Source of the DNA: Clostridium saccharobutylicum DSM 13864 | GTDB taxonomy: Bacteria; Bacillota; Clostridia; Clostridiales; Clostridiaceae | Direction: 5' to 3' | Length of the DNA: 55,314 nucleotides | Assembly (NCBI RefSeq): GCF_000473995.1 | Contig: NC_022571.1 | Span: forward strand, 5,052,501 to 5,107,814 | Shown here: positions 32,118 through 41,218 of the stretch, piece after piece | Layout of the letters: every line of letters begins with the position of its first letter | Position numbering within the stretch: position 1 is the first letter of the stretch | Notes under the pieces: model-generated | The model's database searches: none | What the model was told of the DNA's origin: nothing | Seen by the model: only the letters and a program-made list of their open reading frames with translations | Position numbers and translations under genes: made by a program

Positions 32118-32918
32118 TTACATATTTTTAGATTTTTCTGCACACTTGTCAATAGCTTGTATAACACTATTTCTAAATCCTAAACGCTCCAATTCAACAA
32201 CTGCATCAATTGTAGTTCCTGCTGGTGAACAAACCATATCTTTTAACTCTCCTGGATGTTTTTCTGTATCCAACACCATCTTAGCTGAACCTAAAACACT
32301 TTGTGCTGCCATTCTATAAGACTTAGCTCTAGGTATTCCTAATTTTACAGCTGCATCTGCCATGGCTTCTATAAACATAAATACATAGGCAGGTGATGAA
32401 CCACATAAAGCTGTGAAACCATGAAAATCTTTTTCTTCTAATTGAACACATTCCCCAAAACTTTCAAAAACATTAATACAATAATTAAGTTCTTCCTGAG
32501 TTACATTTTGATTTGGACATACCGCTGACATCGCTTCTCCTACAAGTGCAGGAGTATTTGGCATTGTTCTAATTATCTTAGCATCCGCACCAATCCATTC
32601 TTCCATATTACCAATAGTGATTCCTGCTGCTATGCTAATAATTAGTTTATCCTTAGTCAATAATGGCTTGATTTCATCTAGTATATTTTTATACATAAAA
32701 GGTTTAATCGCTAAAATTAAAACATCCGCTTCCTTAGCAACAATTTTACTATCTAAAGTTGTTGCTATTTTAAATTTATTTTCTAACTCTTTTGCAGAAT
32801 CTTCAGTTTTAGTAGAAATGATTATATTCTCAGCCTTTAAAAAACCAGAATTAATTAATCCTCCTACCATTGAACTTCCCATGTTTCCACAACCTATAAA
32901 ACCTATTTTTTTACTCAT
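32118..32918 (-). CDS. proC: Pyrroline-5-carboxylate reductase
   Basis: ProC reduces 1-pyrroline-5-carboxylate to proline with NAD(P)H. The 266-residue product begins MSKKIGFIGCGNMGSSMVGG, the Rossmann dinucleotide motif GxGxMG, followed by a typical DVLILAIKP strand, the RTMPNTPALVGEAMSA substrate loop and the C-terminal signature GSSPAYVFMFIEAMADAAV, then SPAGTTIDAVVELERLGFR. GGGGGC lies before the ATG. It is a single gene with its own terminator, flanked by DnaA-box cluster C. Confidence 0.97.
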   Translation of the reverse strand: MSKKIGFIGCGNMGSSMVGGLINSGFLKAENIIISTKTEDSAKELENKFKIATTLDSKIVAKEADVLILAIKPFMYKNILDEIKPLLTKDKLIISIAAGITIGNMEEWIGADAKIIRTMPNTPALVGEAMSAVCPNQNVTQEELNYCINVFESFGECVQLEEKDFHGFTALCGSSPAYVFMFIEAMADAAVKLGIPRAKSYRMAAQSVLGSAKMVLDTEKHPGELKDMVCSPAGTTIDAVVELERLGFRNSVIQAIDKCAEKSKNM

Positions 32919-33063
32919 TCTTTAGCCCCCATTTAAAAATTTTATTGTTATAAATTGATTTATTATGATTTTATATAAAGATTTTAAATTTAATCCATTA
33001 CCTTCATAGAATAGCCTGTATCATAATTCACAAACTATAAATAATATGAAGGGAGGAATGTAT

Positions 33064-33411
33064 ATGACTTGTAATTCTTTAGTCTATAATAACTCTTTAA
33101 TTACAGTAGAAGATTTTATTGACAGTATTTTATATACTAAAATGTTACAAAATCAAGTTTCCTTATGTAAATTTGAAGAAACCTCAAACTCCTATTATAT
33201 TACTTTTAAGTTTTTTTATAAAAATAAACATACTTTTAAAGTATATTATAAAAATAACTTTTTGATTTTACAAATACAGTTCAGAAATTGTAATCAAAAA
33301 GCTTTACTTACTAGAATGTTTTATCTAACTAATATAAAACTAAATAAAATCTCTCATACTTACTATAAAGATGAGGTAAAGATAAAAATTCCAAAAATAT
33401 ACGTTAACTAA
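33064..33411 (+). CDS. Divergent Hsp20/alpha-crystallin-like small protein
   Basis: The 115-residue protein looks like a strongly diverged small heat-shock protein. NSYYITFKFFYKNKHTFKVY matches the first strands of an alpha-crystallin domain, YYKNNFLILQIQFRN the next, and KALLTRMFYLTNIKLNKISH followed by TYYKDEVKIKIPKIYV matches the terminal RxFxLP..vd..kI.A.y.nGvL.I.IPK pattern with the IxI-type end (IKI). A short helical N-terminus precedes it. AAGGGAGG lies seven bases before the ATG at 33064. The assignment rests on pattern only; it could also be an unrelated beta-sandwich. Confidence 0.5.
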   Translation: MTCNSLVYNNSLITVEDFIDSILYTKMLQNQVSLCKFEETSNSYYITFKFFYKNKHTFKVYYKNNFLILQIQFRNCNQKALLTRMFYLTNIKLNKISHTYYKDEVKIKIPKIYVN

Positions 33412-33641
33412 GATTTAATAAATCTTAAAACTGCTTTATTTTAAACAAATTTTATAGATAAACAAAATTTAATCTTAGTTTATATATACATTTTTATTTC
33501 CGTTAACAATTGCTAAATAAAATTTTATAGTTTAGTTAATATATATTTTTATCATTCTAAAAAATCTTATTCTTAATTGTTAATCGCACTTCTACATTGA
33601 TATAAATAAAGTTTAAATTAGTTTATCTATAAATTAAGTTT

Positions 33642-34982
33642 TTATTCTTTATGAATTACATCTAAATTACCAAACTTACTGTACTGTCCAAGCCACGCAA
33701 GCTTAACTGTTCCTACTGGACCATTTCTTTGCTTAGCCATTATGCATTCACCAATATTTTTCTCTTCCGTTTCTTTATTATAATACTCATCTCTATAAAG
33801 GAACATAACTATATCCGCATCTTGCTCTATAGATCCAGATTCTCTAAGGTCAGATAACATAGGTCTATGATCTGCTCTTTGCTCAGGTGCACGCGATAAT
33901 TGTGACAGTGCTATTACTGGGCACTCCATTTCTTTTGCTAAAGCTTTAATTGATCTAGATATTTCTGATACTTCCTGCTGTCTATTATCACCAGAAGATC
34001 CCCCTCCAGACATAAGCTGTAAATAGTCTATAACAATCAAATCTATACCATATTCCATTTTTAATCTTCTACATTTTGATCTCATTTCCATTACAGTAAC
34101 ACCAGCAGTGTCATCTATATAAATTTTTGCTTTAGAGAGCGGTCCTGTTGCTCTTGCAATGTTTTCCCAGTCCTTATCCTCCAGCGCTCCTGTTCTAAGT
34201 TTTAACATATCAACATTTGCTTCAGAACATAGCAATTTATATGCTAATTGTTCTTTAGACATTTCAAGAGAAAATATTACAACACTTTTATGTTCACGAA
34301 GTGCTGCATTCTCTGCAATGTTAAGTGCAAATGTTGTTTTTCCCATTGATGGTCTAGCTGCTATTAGTATCATATCCCCACTTTGAAATCCTGATGTTTT
34401 AGCATCTAAATCTGTAAACCCAGATGGAACTCCTGTAACTTCACCTTTATTATTAAAAAGTTTTTCGATTTGTACAAATCCTCTTTCTAATACATCGCTT
34501 AAAACTTCAAAGTCTTTTGAAGTTCTATTTTCTGCAATATTAAATATCTTTTTTTCTGCTAGATCAACAACATTCTCAACTTGACTTTGATTATTATAGC
34601 TTTCTTCAATTATAGTTGTTGATGCTTTGATAAGCTTTCTTAAAGTAGACTTATCAGATACTATTTTTATGTATGCACTTAAATTTGCAGTAGTTGGTAC
34701 AGAAGAACTAACTTCTGTTATATATGTAACTCCGCCAGCTCTTTCAAGCATATCAGTACTCTTTAAATATTCTAAAAGAGTAACCAAATCAACGGCTATA
34801 TCATTTCTAAACATTTCTAATATAGCTTTATATATCGCCTTATGACCATCTCTATAAAAATCCTCTTCCTGTAAAGATTCCAATACTTTAGCAATAGCAT
34901 TTTTATCAATAATCATAGAACCAATTACTGATTGTTCCGCTTCTATACTTTGAGGTAAACTTCTCATAACCGGTGCATCCAA
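33642..34982 (-). CDS. dnaB: Replicative DNA helicase
   Basis: This hexameric 5'-3' helicase unwinds the replication fork. The 446-residue product has the N-terminal helical domain (LPQSIEAEQSVIGSMIIDKN), a linker helix and the RecA-like C-terminal domain with Walker A AARPSMGKTTFALN, Walker B LIVIDYLQLMSG and the arginine finger region AKQRNGPVGTVKLAW. A TTG start at 34982 follows AAAGGAG by nine bases; the ATG at 34978 is out of frame. No intein or extra insertion is seen. It is monocistronic here, 58 kb-neighbourhood order rplI-lonC-dnaB being typical of clostridia. Confidence 0.97.
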   Translation of the reverse strand: MDAPVMRSLPQSIEAEQSVIGSMIIDKNAIAKVLESLQEEDFYRDGHKAIYKAILEMFRNDIAVDLVTLLEYLKSTDMLERAGGVTYITEVSSSVPTTANLSAYIKIVSDKSTLRKLIKASTTIIEESYNNQSQVENVVDLAEKKIFNIAENRTSKDFEVLSDVLERGFVQIEKLFNNKGEVTGVPSGFTDLDAKTSGFQSGDMILIAARPSMGKTTFALNIAENAALREHKSVVIFSLEMSKEQLAYKLLCSEANVDMLKLRTGALEDKDWENIARATGPLSKAKIYIDDTAGVTVMEMRSKCRRLKMEYGIDLIVIDYLQLMSGGGSSGDNRQQEVSEISRSIKALAKEMECPVIALSQLSRAPEQRADHRPMLSDLRESGSIEQDADIVMFLYRDEYYNKETEEKNIGECIMAKQRNGPVGTVKLAWLGQYSKFGNLDVIHKE

Positions 34983-35051
34983 ATCTTATTTCTCCTTTCT
35001 GTATATTTTTATAATAATAAAAATTATATTATAAAATTCATCATTTGCAAG

Positions 35052-35081
35052 TAAAAAAGTCTCCTATTATTAAGGAGACTT
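35052..35081 (-). terminator. Terminator of lonC
   Basis: The stem aagtctcct (35057-35065)/aggagactt (35073-35081) is followed by TTTTTT on the minus strand, directly after the lonC stop. Confidence 0.9.
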
Positions 35082-35087
35082 ATTTAA

Positions 35088-36983
35088 TTAATTAAATGCG
35101 ATATCCATAAGTTTTTCTATTGAATCTATAGTTTTTACATCTATATTTTTAATATTTAAAGGAATTTCTTTTTCATTATCCTTTGGAACTAAAACAAGCT
35201 TTATTCCCATTCTTCCAGCTCCATATATTTTTTCGAATATTCCTCCTACTGGTTTAACCTTACCTTGAAGAGATATTTCTCCTGTAATTGCTATATCTTG
35301 TCTTATTGGCTTATTTAACAGTGCACTCATTATACATATTGTAATAGCAGCTCCTGCTGAAGGTCCATCTATTTTTCCTCCACCAATAACATTAACATGA
35401 ATATCATAATCTTTAATGTCTTTATCAGTTATATTTCTTATAACTGATGCAGCATTAAATACAGAATCTTTGGCCATAGATCCAGCAGTATCATTAAATC
35501 TAACTATTCCAGCCCCTTTTTTCTTTGCTGGAAATGCTGCAGCTTCAATTTCTATTGTAGAACCTAAGAATCCACTTACGCCTAATCCATAAACATGCCC
35601 TATTTGACTTTTATTAGTATCTGTCAATCTTTCAAAAGGTGTATATCTTCCAATTGATATTATTTCATCTAGATGTGACATGTTTATTTCTAAATTATCT
35701 ATTAATTTATTATTACAGTGTAACGCATATCCATATGCATCCGTTAATATATTTACAGCTTTTCTTCCTTCAAACGTATAATTGCTAATCTTTTGTGCTA
35801 CCCCTTCTTCTAGTCTTACATTTAACTTTCTTGCTGCAACTTCTACGATAAGCACTATGTCCTCTGAAGAAAGTGGTTCAAAATAAACTTCTGTACATCT
35901 TGATCTTAACGCTGGGTTAATCTCACTAGGACTCTTAGTTGTAGCCCCAATTAAAACAAAATCTGCTGGTGCTCCATTATCAAAAAGATATTTAATATAT
36001 TTAGGAATCATTTCGTCATCTGGATCATAATATGATGATGAAAATTCAACTCTCTTATCTTCTAATACCTTTAATAATTTATTTTGAAGCATAGAATCTA
36101 ACTCACCTATTTCATCGATAAATAAAACTCCTCCATGCGCTTCTGTAACCAAACCTGGTTTTGGTTCTGGTATACCAACTTCAGCTAAATCCCTCTTACT
36201 TCCTTGATATATTGGATCATGAACTGAACCAAGTAGTGGATTAGTTATTTCTCTTGGATCCCATCTTAATGTAGTTCCATCTACTTCAACAAATTTTGAT
36301 TTTTCATCAAAAGGAGTAAACGAAAGTTTTCTAACTTCATCAAGTGCAAGTCTTGCAGCTGTAGTTTTTCCAACCCCAGGAGGTCCATATAATATTATGT
36401 GTTGTGGATATGGAGATGAAAGTTTTGATATTAATGATTTAATAGCTCTTTCTTGACCTACTACTTGACTAAAATCCTTAGGTCTTAAAAAACTCATTAT
36501 ATTCTTGCTTGTAACTTTGCTATCCAATTCAATTAAATTATTTAATTTACTAAGTGTTTTTTTATTTTCAACACCTTTTTGCTTATTTATAACAGAAAGT
36601 CTTACTTCATCTATATATTTTTCCTGCTTCTCCATAATAGATTGTTCAACTTGAGATTCTATCTTGCTTTGAACATATCTTTTAGCTATCTCATTTGAAA
36701 GTAATTTTACAGTTCTATCTATAGCTGATTTTAATTCCTCTTGTTTAGGTACACTATTCAAATCCTTACCTTCTGCTAAAATGGTGTTCAATGCAAAAAT
36801 TCTTTCACAAAGATTTAATGATTGTATAAATTTATTCAATTTAAATCTAATACTTCTAGATTTAAATGCACCTTTATCAAGAACATTTTTTGTCATTTCA
36901 AATAATGCATCAATTTGTGATTCTTCTGATAAATTTCCTGAAATAACATCTTGCAATAAATTTTGGTCATCATGTGAATTCAA
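35088..36983 (-). CDS. lonC: LonC-family ATP-dependent protease (spore_lon_C type)
   Basis: This AAA+ protease has 631 residues. An N-terminal helical and coiled-coil region of about 160 residues contains a typical LonC insertion. The ATPase domain follows (Walker A ILYGPPGVGKTTAARLAL, Walker B GGVLFIDEIGELD) and then a Lon-type Ser-Lys protease domain (catalytic Ser in GGKIDGPSAGAAITI, Lys in GEISLQGKVKPVGGIFEKI). The TTG start at 36983 follows AGGAGG by seven bases; no ATG competes nearby. It is downstream of rplI with a 15-base gap and ends in a strong terminator, so gdpP-rplI-lonC form one operon. The sporulation link is from family knowledge. Confidence 0.93.
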   Translation of the reverse strand: MNSHDDQNLLQDVISGNLSEESQIDALFEMTKNVLDKGAFKSRSIRFKLNKFIQSLNLCERIFALNTILAEGKDLNSVPKQEELKSAIDRTVKLLSNEIAKRYVQSKIESQVEQSIMEKQEKYIDEVRLSVINKQKGVENKKTLSKLNNLIELDSKVTSKNIMSFLRPKDFSQVVGQERAIKSLISKLSSPYPQHIILYGPPGVGKTTAARLALDEVRKLSFTPFDEKSKFVEVDGTTLRWDPREITNPLLGSVHDPIYQGSKRDLAEVGIPEPKPGLVTEAHGGVLFIDEIGELDSMLQNKLLKVLEDKRVEFSSSYYDPDDEMIPKYIKYLFDNGAPADFVLIGATTKSPSEINPALRSRCTEVYFEPLSSEDIVLIVEVAARKLNVRLEEGVAQKISNYTFEGRKAVNILTDAYGYALHCNNKLIDNLEINMSHLDEIISIGRYTPFERLTDTNKSQIGHVYGLGVSGFLGSTIEIEAAAFPAKKKGAGIVRFNDTAGSMAKDSVFNAASVIRNITDKDIKDYDIHVNVIGGGKIDGPSAGAAITICIMSALLNKPIRQDIAITGEISLQGKVKPVGGIFEKIYGAGRMGIKLVLVPKDNEKEIPLNIKNIDVKTIDSIEKLMDIAFN

Positions 36984-36998
36984 AATTAGTCCTCCTTA

Positions 36999-37442
36999 TT
37001 ATTGTGGAACAATAATCACCTTCATTTTAGTGCTGACTTCTGGATATAATTTAACTTCTATTTCATATCCTCCGGCTAATTTTATTGTATCCATAACAAT
37101 TTTCTTTTTATCTATTTCAATTTTGTATTGTTGATTAATTAATTCTGCAACATCTTTACTAGTTATAGCTCCAAATAACTTTCCATTTTCTCCTGTCTTA
37201 GCTTTTATTGTTACTTCCTTGCCCTTTAACTCTCCAGCTAATTTTTGTGCTGCTTCAAGTTCCGCTAGCTTTTGTTTTCTTTCATTTTCCTTTTTATTAT
37301 TTAATATATGCATATTAGCTTCACTAGCTTCTTGAGCTAATTTCCTAGGAAATAAAAAGTTTCTTGCATATCCATCTGATGCTTCAATAACATCACCCTT
37401 TTTACCTATCTTTTTTACATCTTGTAATAAAATAACTTTCAT
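36999..37442 (-). CDS. rplI: 50S ribosomal protein bL9
   Basis: bL9 binds 23S rRNA near the L1 stalk and helps maintain the reading frame. The 147-residue product starts MKVILLQDVKKIGKKGDVIE and shows the two-domain layout: a compact N-terminal RNA-binding domain with GYARNFLFPRKLA, a long connecting helix (NNKKENERKQKLAELEAAQK) and a C-terminal domain with GKLFGAITSKDVAE. TAGGTGAATAGAA precedes the ATG. Only two bases separate it from the gdpP stop, so the two are coupled. Confidence 0.98.
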   Translation of the reverse strand: MKVILLQDVKKIGKKGDVIEASDGYARNFLFPRKLAQEASEANMHILNNKKENERKQKLAELEAAQKLAGELKGKEVTIKAKTGENGKLFGAITSKDVAELINQQYKIEIDKKKIVMDTIKLAGGYEIEVKLYPEVSTKMKVIIVPQ

Positions 37443-37444
37443 TT

Positions 37445-39388
37445 CTATTCACCTATCCTTAAGTATTTTTTAATTGCTTCTCTTAATTTATTAATTACTT
37501 CTTCCATTGTAATGTTGGACATTTTAGTTCCAGCAATATTCATATGTCCGCCACCACCTAATGCTTCTAGCACAATTTGAATGTTTATATCTCCAATAGA
37601 TCTTCCACTAATGTATATATCATTATTTACTTCACCTAATACAAAGCTCACAGATATTCCCGAAATATTTAGTAACTCATCTGCAGCTTTTGCTATAATT
37701 ACAGTATCTACGTTTTTAGGTGTTATTGCAATAGCTATATTATCATTTACTTCTGAAGACTTTATTGTTTCAGCAATAAGTAAGTAATCATCTAAATCAT
37801 CAGTAAACATCTTTTTAATCTCAATTGTATCGGCTCCTAAAGATTTTAAAAATGATGCTGCTTCAAATGTTCTAACTCCAGTTTTGAAGGAAAAACCTTT
37901 AGTATCCATAAATATGCCTGCCAGTAATCCTTCAGCCTCTGTTCTTGTTAAGTTAGGTTTTTCAACCATATATTGAATAATTTCAGTTACCATTTCGGAT
38001 GTTGAAGAAGCATATACTTCTATGTAATTTAACATATCATTTTCTATCATATCTGGACTTCTTCTATGATGATCTATTATGACTTTTCTTTTTGCCTTTT
38101 CCACTAAAGAAAGATCTTCAATATAACTTTTATTATGAACATCTACTATAATAATTAATGTTTGATCATCAATAGCATTCTTTGCATCTTCAGTTGATAT
38201 AAATAATCCATCATATTTAGGTTCTTTACTCAATTTGTTAAAATAATAATCAATTGCATTTATATCTTTGTTTAATACTATATTACATTTGCTTCCCAAC
38301 TGTTTAACAGCACTCGCTAATCCTACTGCCGACCCAAAACAATCCATATCCGGATTCTTATGACCTATAATATATACATTACTACTTTCATAAATTAGTT
38401 CCGCTAAAGCCCTAGCAATAACTCTAGCCTTTACTTTAGTTCTTTTTTCTATTTCTTTTGTATTTCCACCAAAAAACTTTATATCATTATTATGCTTTAC
38501 AGCAACTTGATCTCCACCTCTACCTAATGCTAATTCCTTTGCTATATTGGCATTATTATAGTTATCAAGTGGTGACATTCCACCTATTCCTACTCCTATG
38601 CTTAATGTGACTTCTAATGCATTTCCTTTATTAATCTTAGATATATCTTCTATTATATTGAATTTTTGCTTTATCTGATCATCTATATATTTATTTTGAA
38701 CAGATAATACATATTTATTGGTATCATATTTTTTAATCATTGCTTTTAAATTATTAGCATACGAATTTATTGTCCTTTCGATTTCAGCAACTAAAAGAGG
38801 TCTGTTATTTTCATCAGTTTTATCCAAAGCTTCAGTGAAGTTGTCTACCTCCATTAGCATGATACCTTCTTGAGTTGTTTCATAATCTACAAACTTTGTT
38901 ATATCATTAAAAGATAATAAATATGTGGAACCTTTATCTGTCTTTTCAATTGGTGTAGCGTAAACATCATATAATCTACTATTAATGTTTAGTCTTTGAT
39001 GTAGTTTATCTTCATATTTTAAAACATTTTCTAAATTTAATCCTTTAGCAATGTTTAAAATATTTGTTTCTGAAATTTCTTGCTCAGACTTTAAAGAATT
39101 AAATAACTTATTATACCATACTAAATCTCCATTTTCATTTATTAAAGCTAATGGATATACAAACCGCAATAAATTATCTGAAATTCCATTGTTAATAGCT
39201 TTTATAAATTCTTTGTCCTCATTTTGCTTTTTTAAATATGATATTAACTGATAAAAATTATCTACTAAAAAATAAACTATAAGAATAAATATACTTATCC
39301 ATTTATAATTAAATAAAAATAATATTATTGAAGTTATAATTAATAATCCAGGCTTAAGCAAACGTTTAATCGCAGTAATCTCATTCAT
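37445..39388 (-). CDS. gdpP: Cyclic-di-AMP phosphodiesterase GdpP (DHH family)
   Basis: GdpP hydrolyses c-di-AMP, the nucleotide that controls potassium and osmolyte transport and wall homeostasis. The 647-residue membrane protein has two N-terminal helices (LLIITSIILFLFNYKWISIF, ILIVYFLVDNFYQ), a PAS-like domain, a degenerate GGDEF domain (GVGIGGMSPLDNY..., lacking GGDEF) and a DHH-DHHA1 catalytic part with IIGHKNPDMDCFGSAVG, VDVHNK, IDHHRRSPD and the C-terminal GGGGHMNIAGT. TTAGGAGG precedes the ATG. Fourth motif order and length fit the B. subtilis YybT type. It heads gdpP-rplI-lonC and follows a MazG-like gene by 23 bases. Confidence 0.96.
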   Translation of the reverse strand: MNEITAIKRLLKPGLLIITSIILFLFNYKWISIFILIVYFLVDNFYQLISYLKKQNEDKEFIKAINNGISDNLLRFVYPLALINENGDLVWYNKLFNSLKSEQEISETNILNIAKGLNLENVLKYEDKLHQRLNINSRLYDVYATPIEKTDKGSTYLLSFNDITKFVDYETTQEGIMLMEVDNFTEALDKTDENNRPLLVAEIERTINSYANNLKAMIKKYDTNKYVLSVQNKYIDDQIKQKFNIIEDISKINKGNALEVTLSIGVGIGGMSPLDNYNNANIAKELALGRGGDQVAVKHNNDIKFFGGNTKEIEKRTKVKARVIARALAELIYESSNVYIIGHKNPDMDCFGSAVGLASAVKQLGSKCNIVLNKDINAIDYYFNKLSKEPKYDGLFISTEDAKNAIDDQTLIIIVDVHNKSYIEDLSLVEKAKRKVIIDHHRRSPDMIENDMLNYIEVYASSTSEMVTEIIQYMVEKPNLTRTEAEGLLAGIFMDTKGFSFKTGVRTFEAASFLKSLGADTIEIKKMFTDDLDDYLLIAETIKSSEVNDNIAIAITPKNVDTVIIAKAADELLNISGISVSFVLGEVNNDIYISGRSIGDINIQIVLEALGGGGHMNIAGTKMSNITMEEVINKLREAIKKYLRIGE

Positions 39389-39411
39389 AAAAAGCCTCCT
39401 AAGGTATACAT

Positions 39412-39732
39412 CTAATCTCTTCTTGTATCAATGTAACGCTTTAGCTTACTTAAGCTTCTTCCTTCCTTTTCAACACAATCTTCAGCTCTTATTCCTAAAT
39501 CTAATTTTGATTTTGCTACATGGTCAATATCACTAAACTCATATCCTAACTTTTCACCTAAAACATATAATATGATTATAGCACCTGAAATACAATCTAA
39601 TATGGCGTCTCGTGCTACATTATTTCCTTTTGTTAAAAGCCTAAAAAACTCTCCTATTATACAAAGAAGTTGTGCTTTCAAGTCTTCTATAATTTTAATA
39701 TTGGTCATTATATTAAAATTATCCTTTTTCAT
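39412..39732 (-). CDS. MazG-like family protein
   Basis: The 106-residue all-helical protein (start MKKDNFNIMTNIKIIEDLKA) matches the clostridial MazG-like family found ahead of gdpP. Segments LLCIIGEFFRLLTKGNNVAR and DAILDCISGAIIILYVLGEK replace the usual EExxE and ExxD metal sites, so activity as a nucleotide pyrophosphohydrolase is doubtful. AGAGGTGG lies seven bases before the ATG at 39732. It precedes gdpP by 23 bases and is probably co-transcribed with it. Confidence 0.8.
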   Translation of the reverse strand: MKKDNFNIMTNIKIIEDLKAQLLCIIGEFFRLLTKGNNVARDAILDCISGAIIILYVLGEKLGYEFSDIDHVAKSKLDLGIRAEDCVEKEGRSLSKLKRYIDTRRD

Positions 39733-39845
39733 AGCAATACCACCTCTCATTCAACTTTAACCCTTGTATTCTTATTTTAAATTTTTTTTATACGTATTGC
39801 AAGAATTTATAATTATTTTCTATTTTTTTACAAATTAATTTTTAT

Positions 39846-39874
39846 AAAAAAAAACCCCTGATTTCTCAGGAGTT
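39846..39874 (-). terminator. Terminator of the rpsF-ssb-rpsR operon
   Basis: The stem aacccctga (39853-39861)/tcaggagtt (39866-39874) is followed on the minus strand by a run of T. Confidence 0.9.
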
Positions 39875-39888
39875 AAACATTATTTCTT

Positions 39889-40146
39889 TTACTCAGTTGT
39901 GAAAGGTAATAATGCTATATTTCTTGCTCTCTTAATAGCAGAAGTTAATTCTCTTTGATGCTTAGCACAAGTTCCAGAAATTCTTCTTGGAAGTATCTTT
40001 CCTCTTTCTGTAACATATTTTCTAAGCTTATTTATGTCTTTGTAGTCGATGAATTCAGCTTTATCTACACAAAAAGCACAAACTTTTTTTCTAGATCTTC
40101 TCATTCTACCGCCTGGTCTTCTGTTGTTGTTTTCTTCTCTGCTCAT
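39889..40146 (-). CDS. rpsR: 30S ribosomal protein bS18
   Basis: bS18 binds 16S rRNA next to bS6 in the platform. The 85-residue product has the basic extension EENNNRRPGGRMRRSRKKVC, then CAFCVDKAEFIDYKDINKLR and PRRISGTCAKHQRELTSAIK, with a CxxC..C..H cluster suggesting the zinc-type variant. Two adjacent ATGs are present; the one at 40146, seven bases from GGAGGG, is preferred over that at 40149. It is the last gene of rpsF-ssb-rpsR. Confidence 0.97.
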   Translation of the reverse strand: MSREENNNRRPGGRMRRSRKKVCAFCVDKAEFIDYKDINKLRKYVTERGKILPRRISGTCAKHQRELTSAIKRARNIALLPFTTE

Positions 40147-40170
40147 CATTTTCCCTCCTTACCTAAATTA

Positions 40171-40617
40171 TTAGAAAGGCATATCTCCATCATCTACTGG
40201 AGTTATATCTTCCTCAAAGTTTCCACCACCAAATACATCATTGGCTGGTGCTGAATATTCATTGCTGTTGCCAAAACTTGACCCAGCATTACCTGAAGCA
40301 TTTCCTTTACTTAAGAATTGTACTTCTGTAGCAACTACTTCAGTAACATATCTTCTAGTACCATCTTTTGCTTCATAATTCCTGGTTTGAATTCTACCAC
40401 TAATAGCCATTTGGCTACCTTTACTCATGTAATTAGCAGTACTTTCAGCTTGTTTGCCCCATACAACTACAGGTACAAAATCCGCTTCTCTTTGACCAGT
40501 CTTAGTGTTATATTTATCAACTGCTAATGTTAAGGTTGTTACTGCTGCTCCACTTCCTGGAGTAAATCTTAGTTCTGGATCTTTGGTTAATCTTCCAATT
40601 AGAACTACTTTATTCAT
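40171..40617 (-). CDS. ssb: Single-stranded DNA-binding protein
   Basis: SSB tetramers coat single-stranded DNA during replication and repair. The 148-residue product has the OB fold (MNKVVLIGRLTKDPELRFTP, VVVWGKQAESTANYMSKGSQ, and ISGRIQTRNYEAKDGTRRYV), a Gly/Asn/Ser-rich flexible tail from about residue 112 and the acidic partner-binding tip DDGDMPF. AAGGTGG precedes the ATG. It lies 14 bases after rpsF and 24 bases before rpsR in the conserved operon. Confidence 0.98.
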   Translation of the reverse strand: MNKVVLIGRLTKDPELRFTPGSGAAVTTLTLAVDKYNTKTGQREADFVPVVVWGKQAESTANYMSKGSQMAISGRIQTRNYEAKDGTRRYVTEVVATEVQFLSKGNASGNAGSSFGNSNEYSAPANDVFGGGNFEEDITPVDDGDMPF

Positions 40618-40631
40618 TTTACAACACCACC

Positions 40632-40919
40632 TTACGCTTGTTCGTTAACAATGATATGTCTGATAACACCATCAGTGATTCTGAATATTCTATCTAACTC
40701 TCTTGGTAATTCAGGGCCAGCTGTAAAGTTAACTAAAGTATAGTAACCTTCACTAACTTTTGCAATTTCATAAGCAAGTTTTCTCTTACCCCAGAAATCA
40801 ACATTTTCTACTGTTCCTCCACCATTTTCTATAACACCCTTAAACTTTTCGATGTTTGCTTTAACAGTTTCTTCATCGAATGATGGGTTTAATATAAATA
40901 TAGTTTCGTACTTTTTCAT
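40632..40919 (-). CDS. rpsF: 30S ribosomal protein bS6
   Basis: bS6 forms a heterodimer with bS18 on the 30S platform. The 95-residue product (MKKYETIFILNPSFDEETVK) has the ferredoxin-like fold with VENVDFWGKRKLAYEIAKVS and a late ITDGVIRHIIVNE strand. GGAGGTG six bases before the ATG at 40919 sets the start; an in-frame GTG at 40928 lies inside that site. The leader upstream carries the S6:S18 recognition hairpin, so the operon is probably autoregulated. Confidence 0.97.
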   Translation of the reverse strand: MKKYETIFILNPSFDEETVKANIEKFKGVIENGGGTVENVDFWGKRKLAYEIAKVSEGYYTLVNFTAGPELPRELDRIFRITDGVIRHIIVNEQA

Positions 40920-40928
40920 TAATTTCAC

Positions 40929-40985
40929 CTCCTCCCCTCGGACTAACGGCTGTGCTTTGCACAGCAGGGATTACAATTTATGATT
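40929..40985 (-). ncRNA. rpsF leader (S6:S18-binding RNA)
   Basis: Between the transcript start and rpsF the minus strand forms gctgtgc/gcacagc (40949-40955 with 40959-40965) with an AAA loop, followed by CGTTAGTCCGAGGGG. A lower stem pairs CCC before the hairpin with the GGGG at the ribosome binding site. The hairpin with an adjacent CCG-containing bulge is the known S6:S18-binding motif of many bacterial rpsF leaders. Binding would close off the ribosome binding site. Confidence 0.75.
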
Positions 40986-41020
40986 ATATCACCTAAATAA
41001 AGAAACTTCAAGTATTTTAA

Positions 41021-41218
41021 TTAACTTTCTTCTACAGGAACTATTATTTTTTTTGCTTCTTTTTGAAACTTACTTCTAGGAATCATCACGATTCTTCCAC
41101 AGCCAGTACATTTTATTTTTATATCTGCGCCTACCCTTATTATTTCAAATTCACTTGATCCACAAGGATGCTGTTTTTTCATTTGTACTATGTCTCCAAG
41201 ATTAAAATTTTCTATCAC
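41021..41218 (-). CDS. DUF951 family protein
   Basis: The 65-residue protein MIENFNLGDIVQMKKQHPCG..RVGADIKIKCTGCGRIVMIPRS has the DUF951 pattern: a small beta-barrel with HPCG, KCxGCGR and MIPR signatures, the cysteines suggesting metal binding. It overlaps the stop codon of the upstream channel gene by one base, a strict translational coupling. In Bacillus the same family sits beside the same channel gene and ribosomal operon, so the link is old. Function unknown; possibly nucleic-acid binding. Confidence 0.9.
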   Translation of the reverse strand: MIENFNLGDIVQMKKQHPCGSSEFEIIRVGADIKIKCTGCGRIVMIPRSKFQKEAKKIIVPVEES

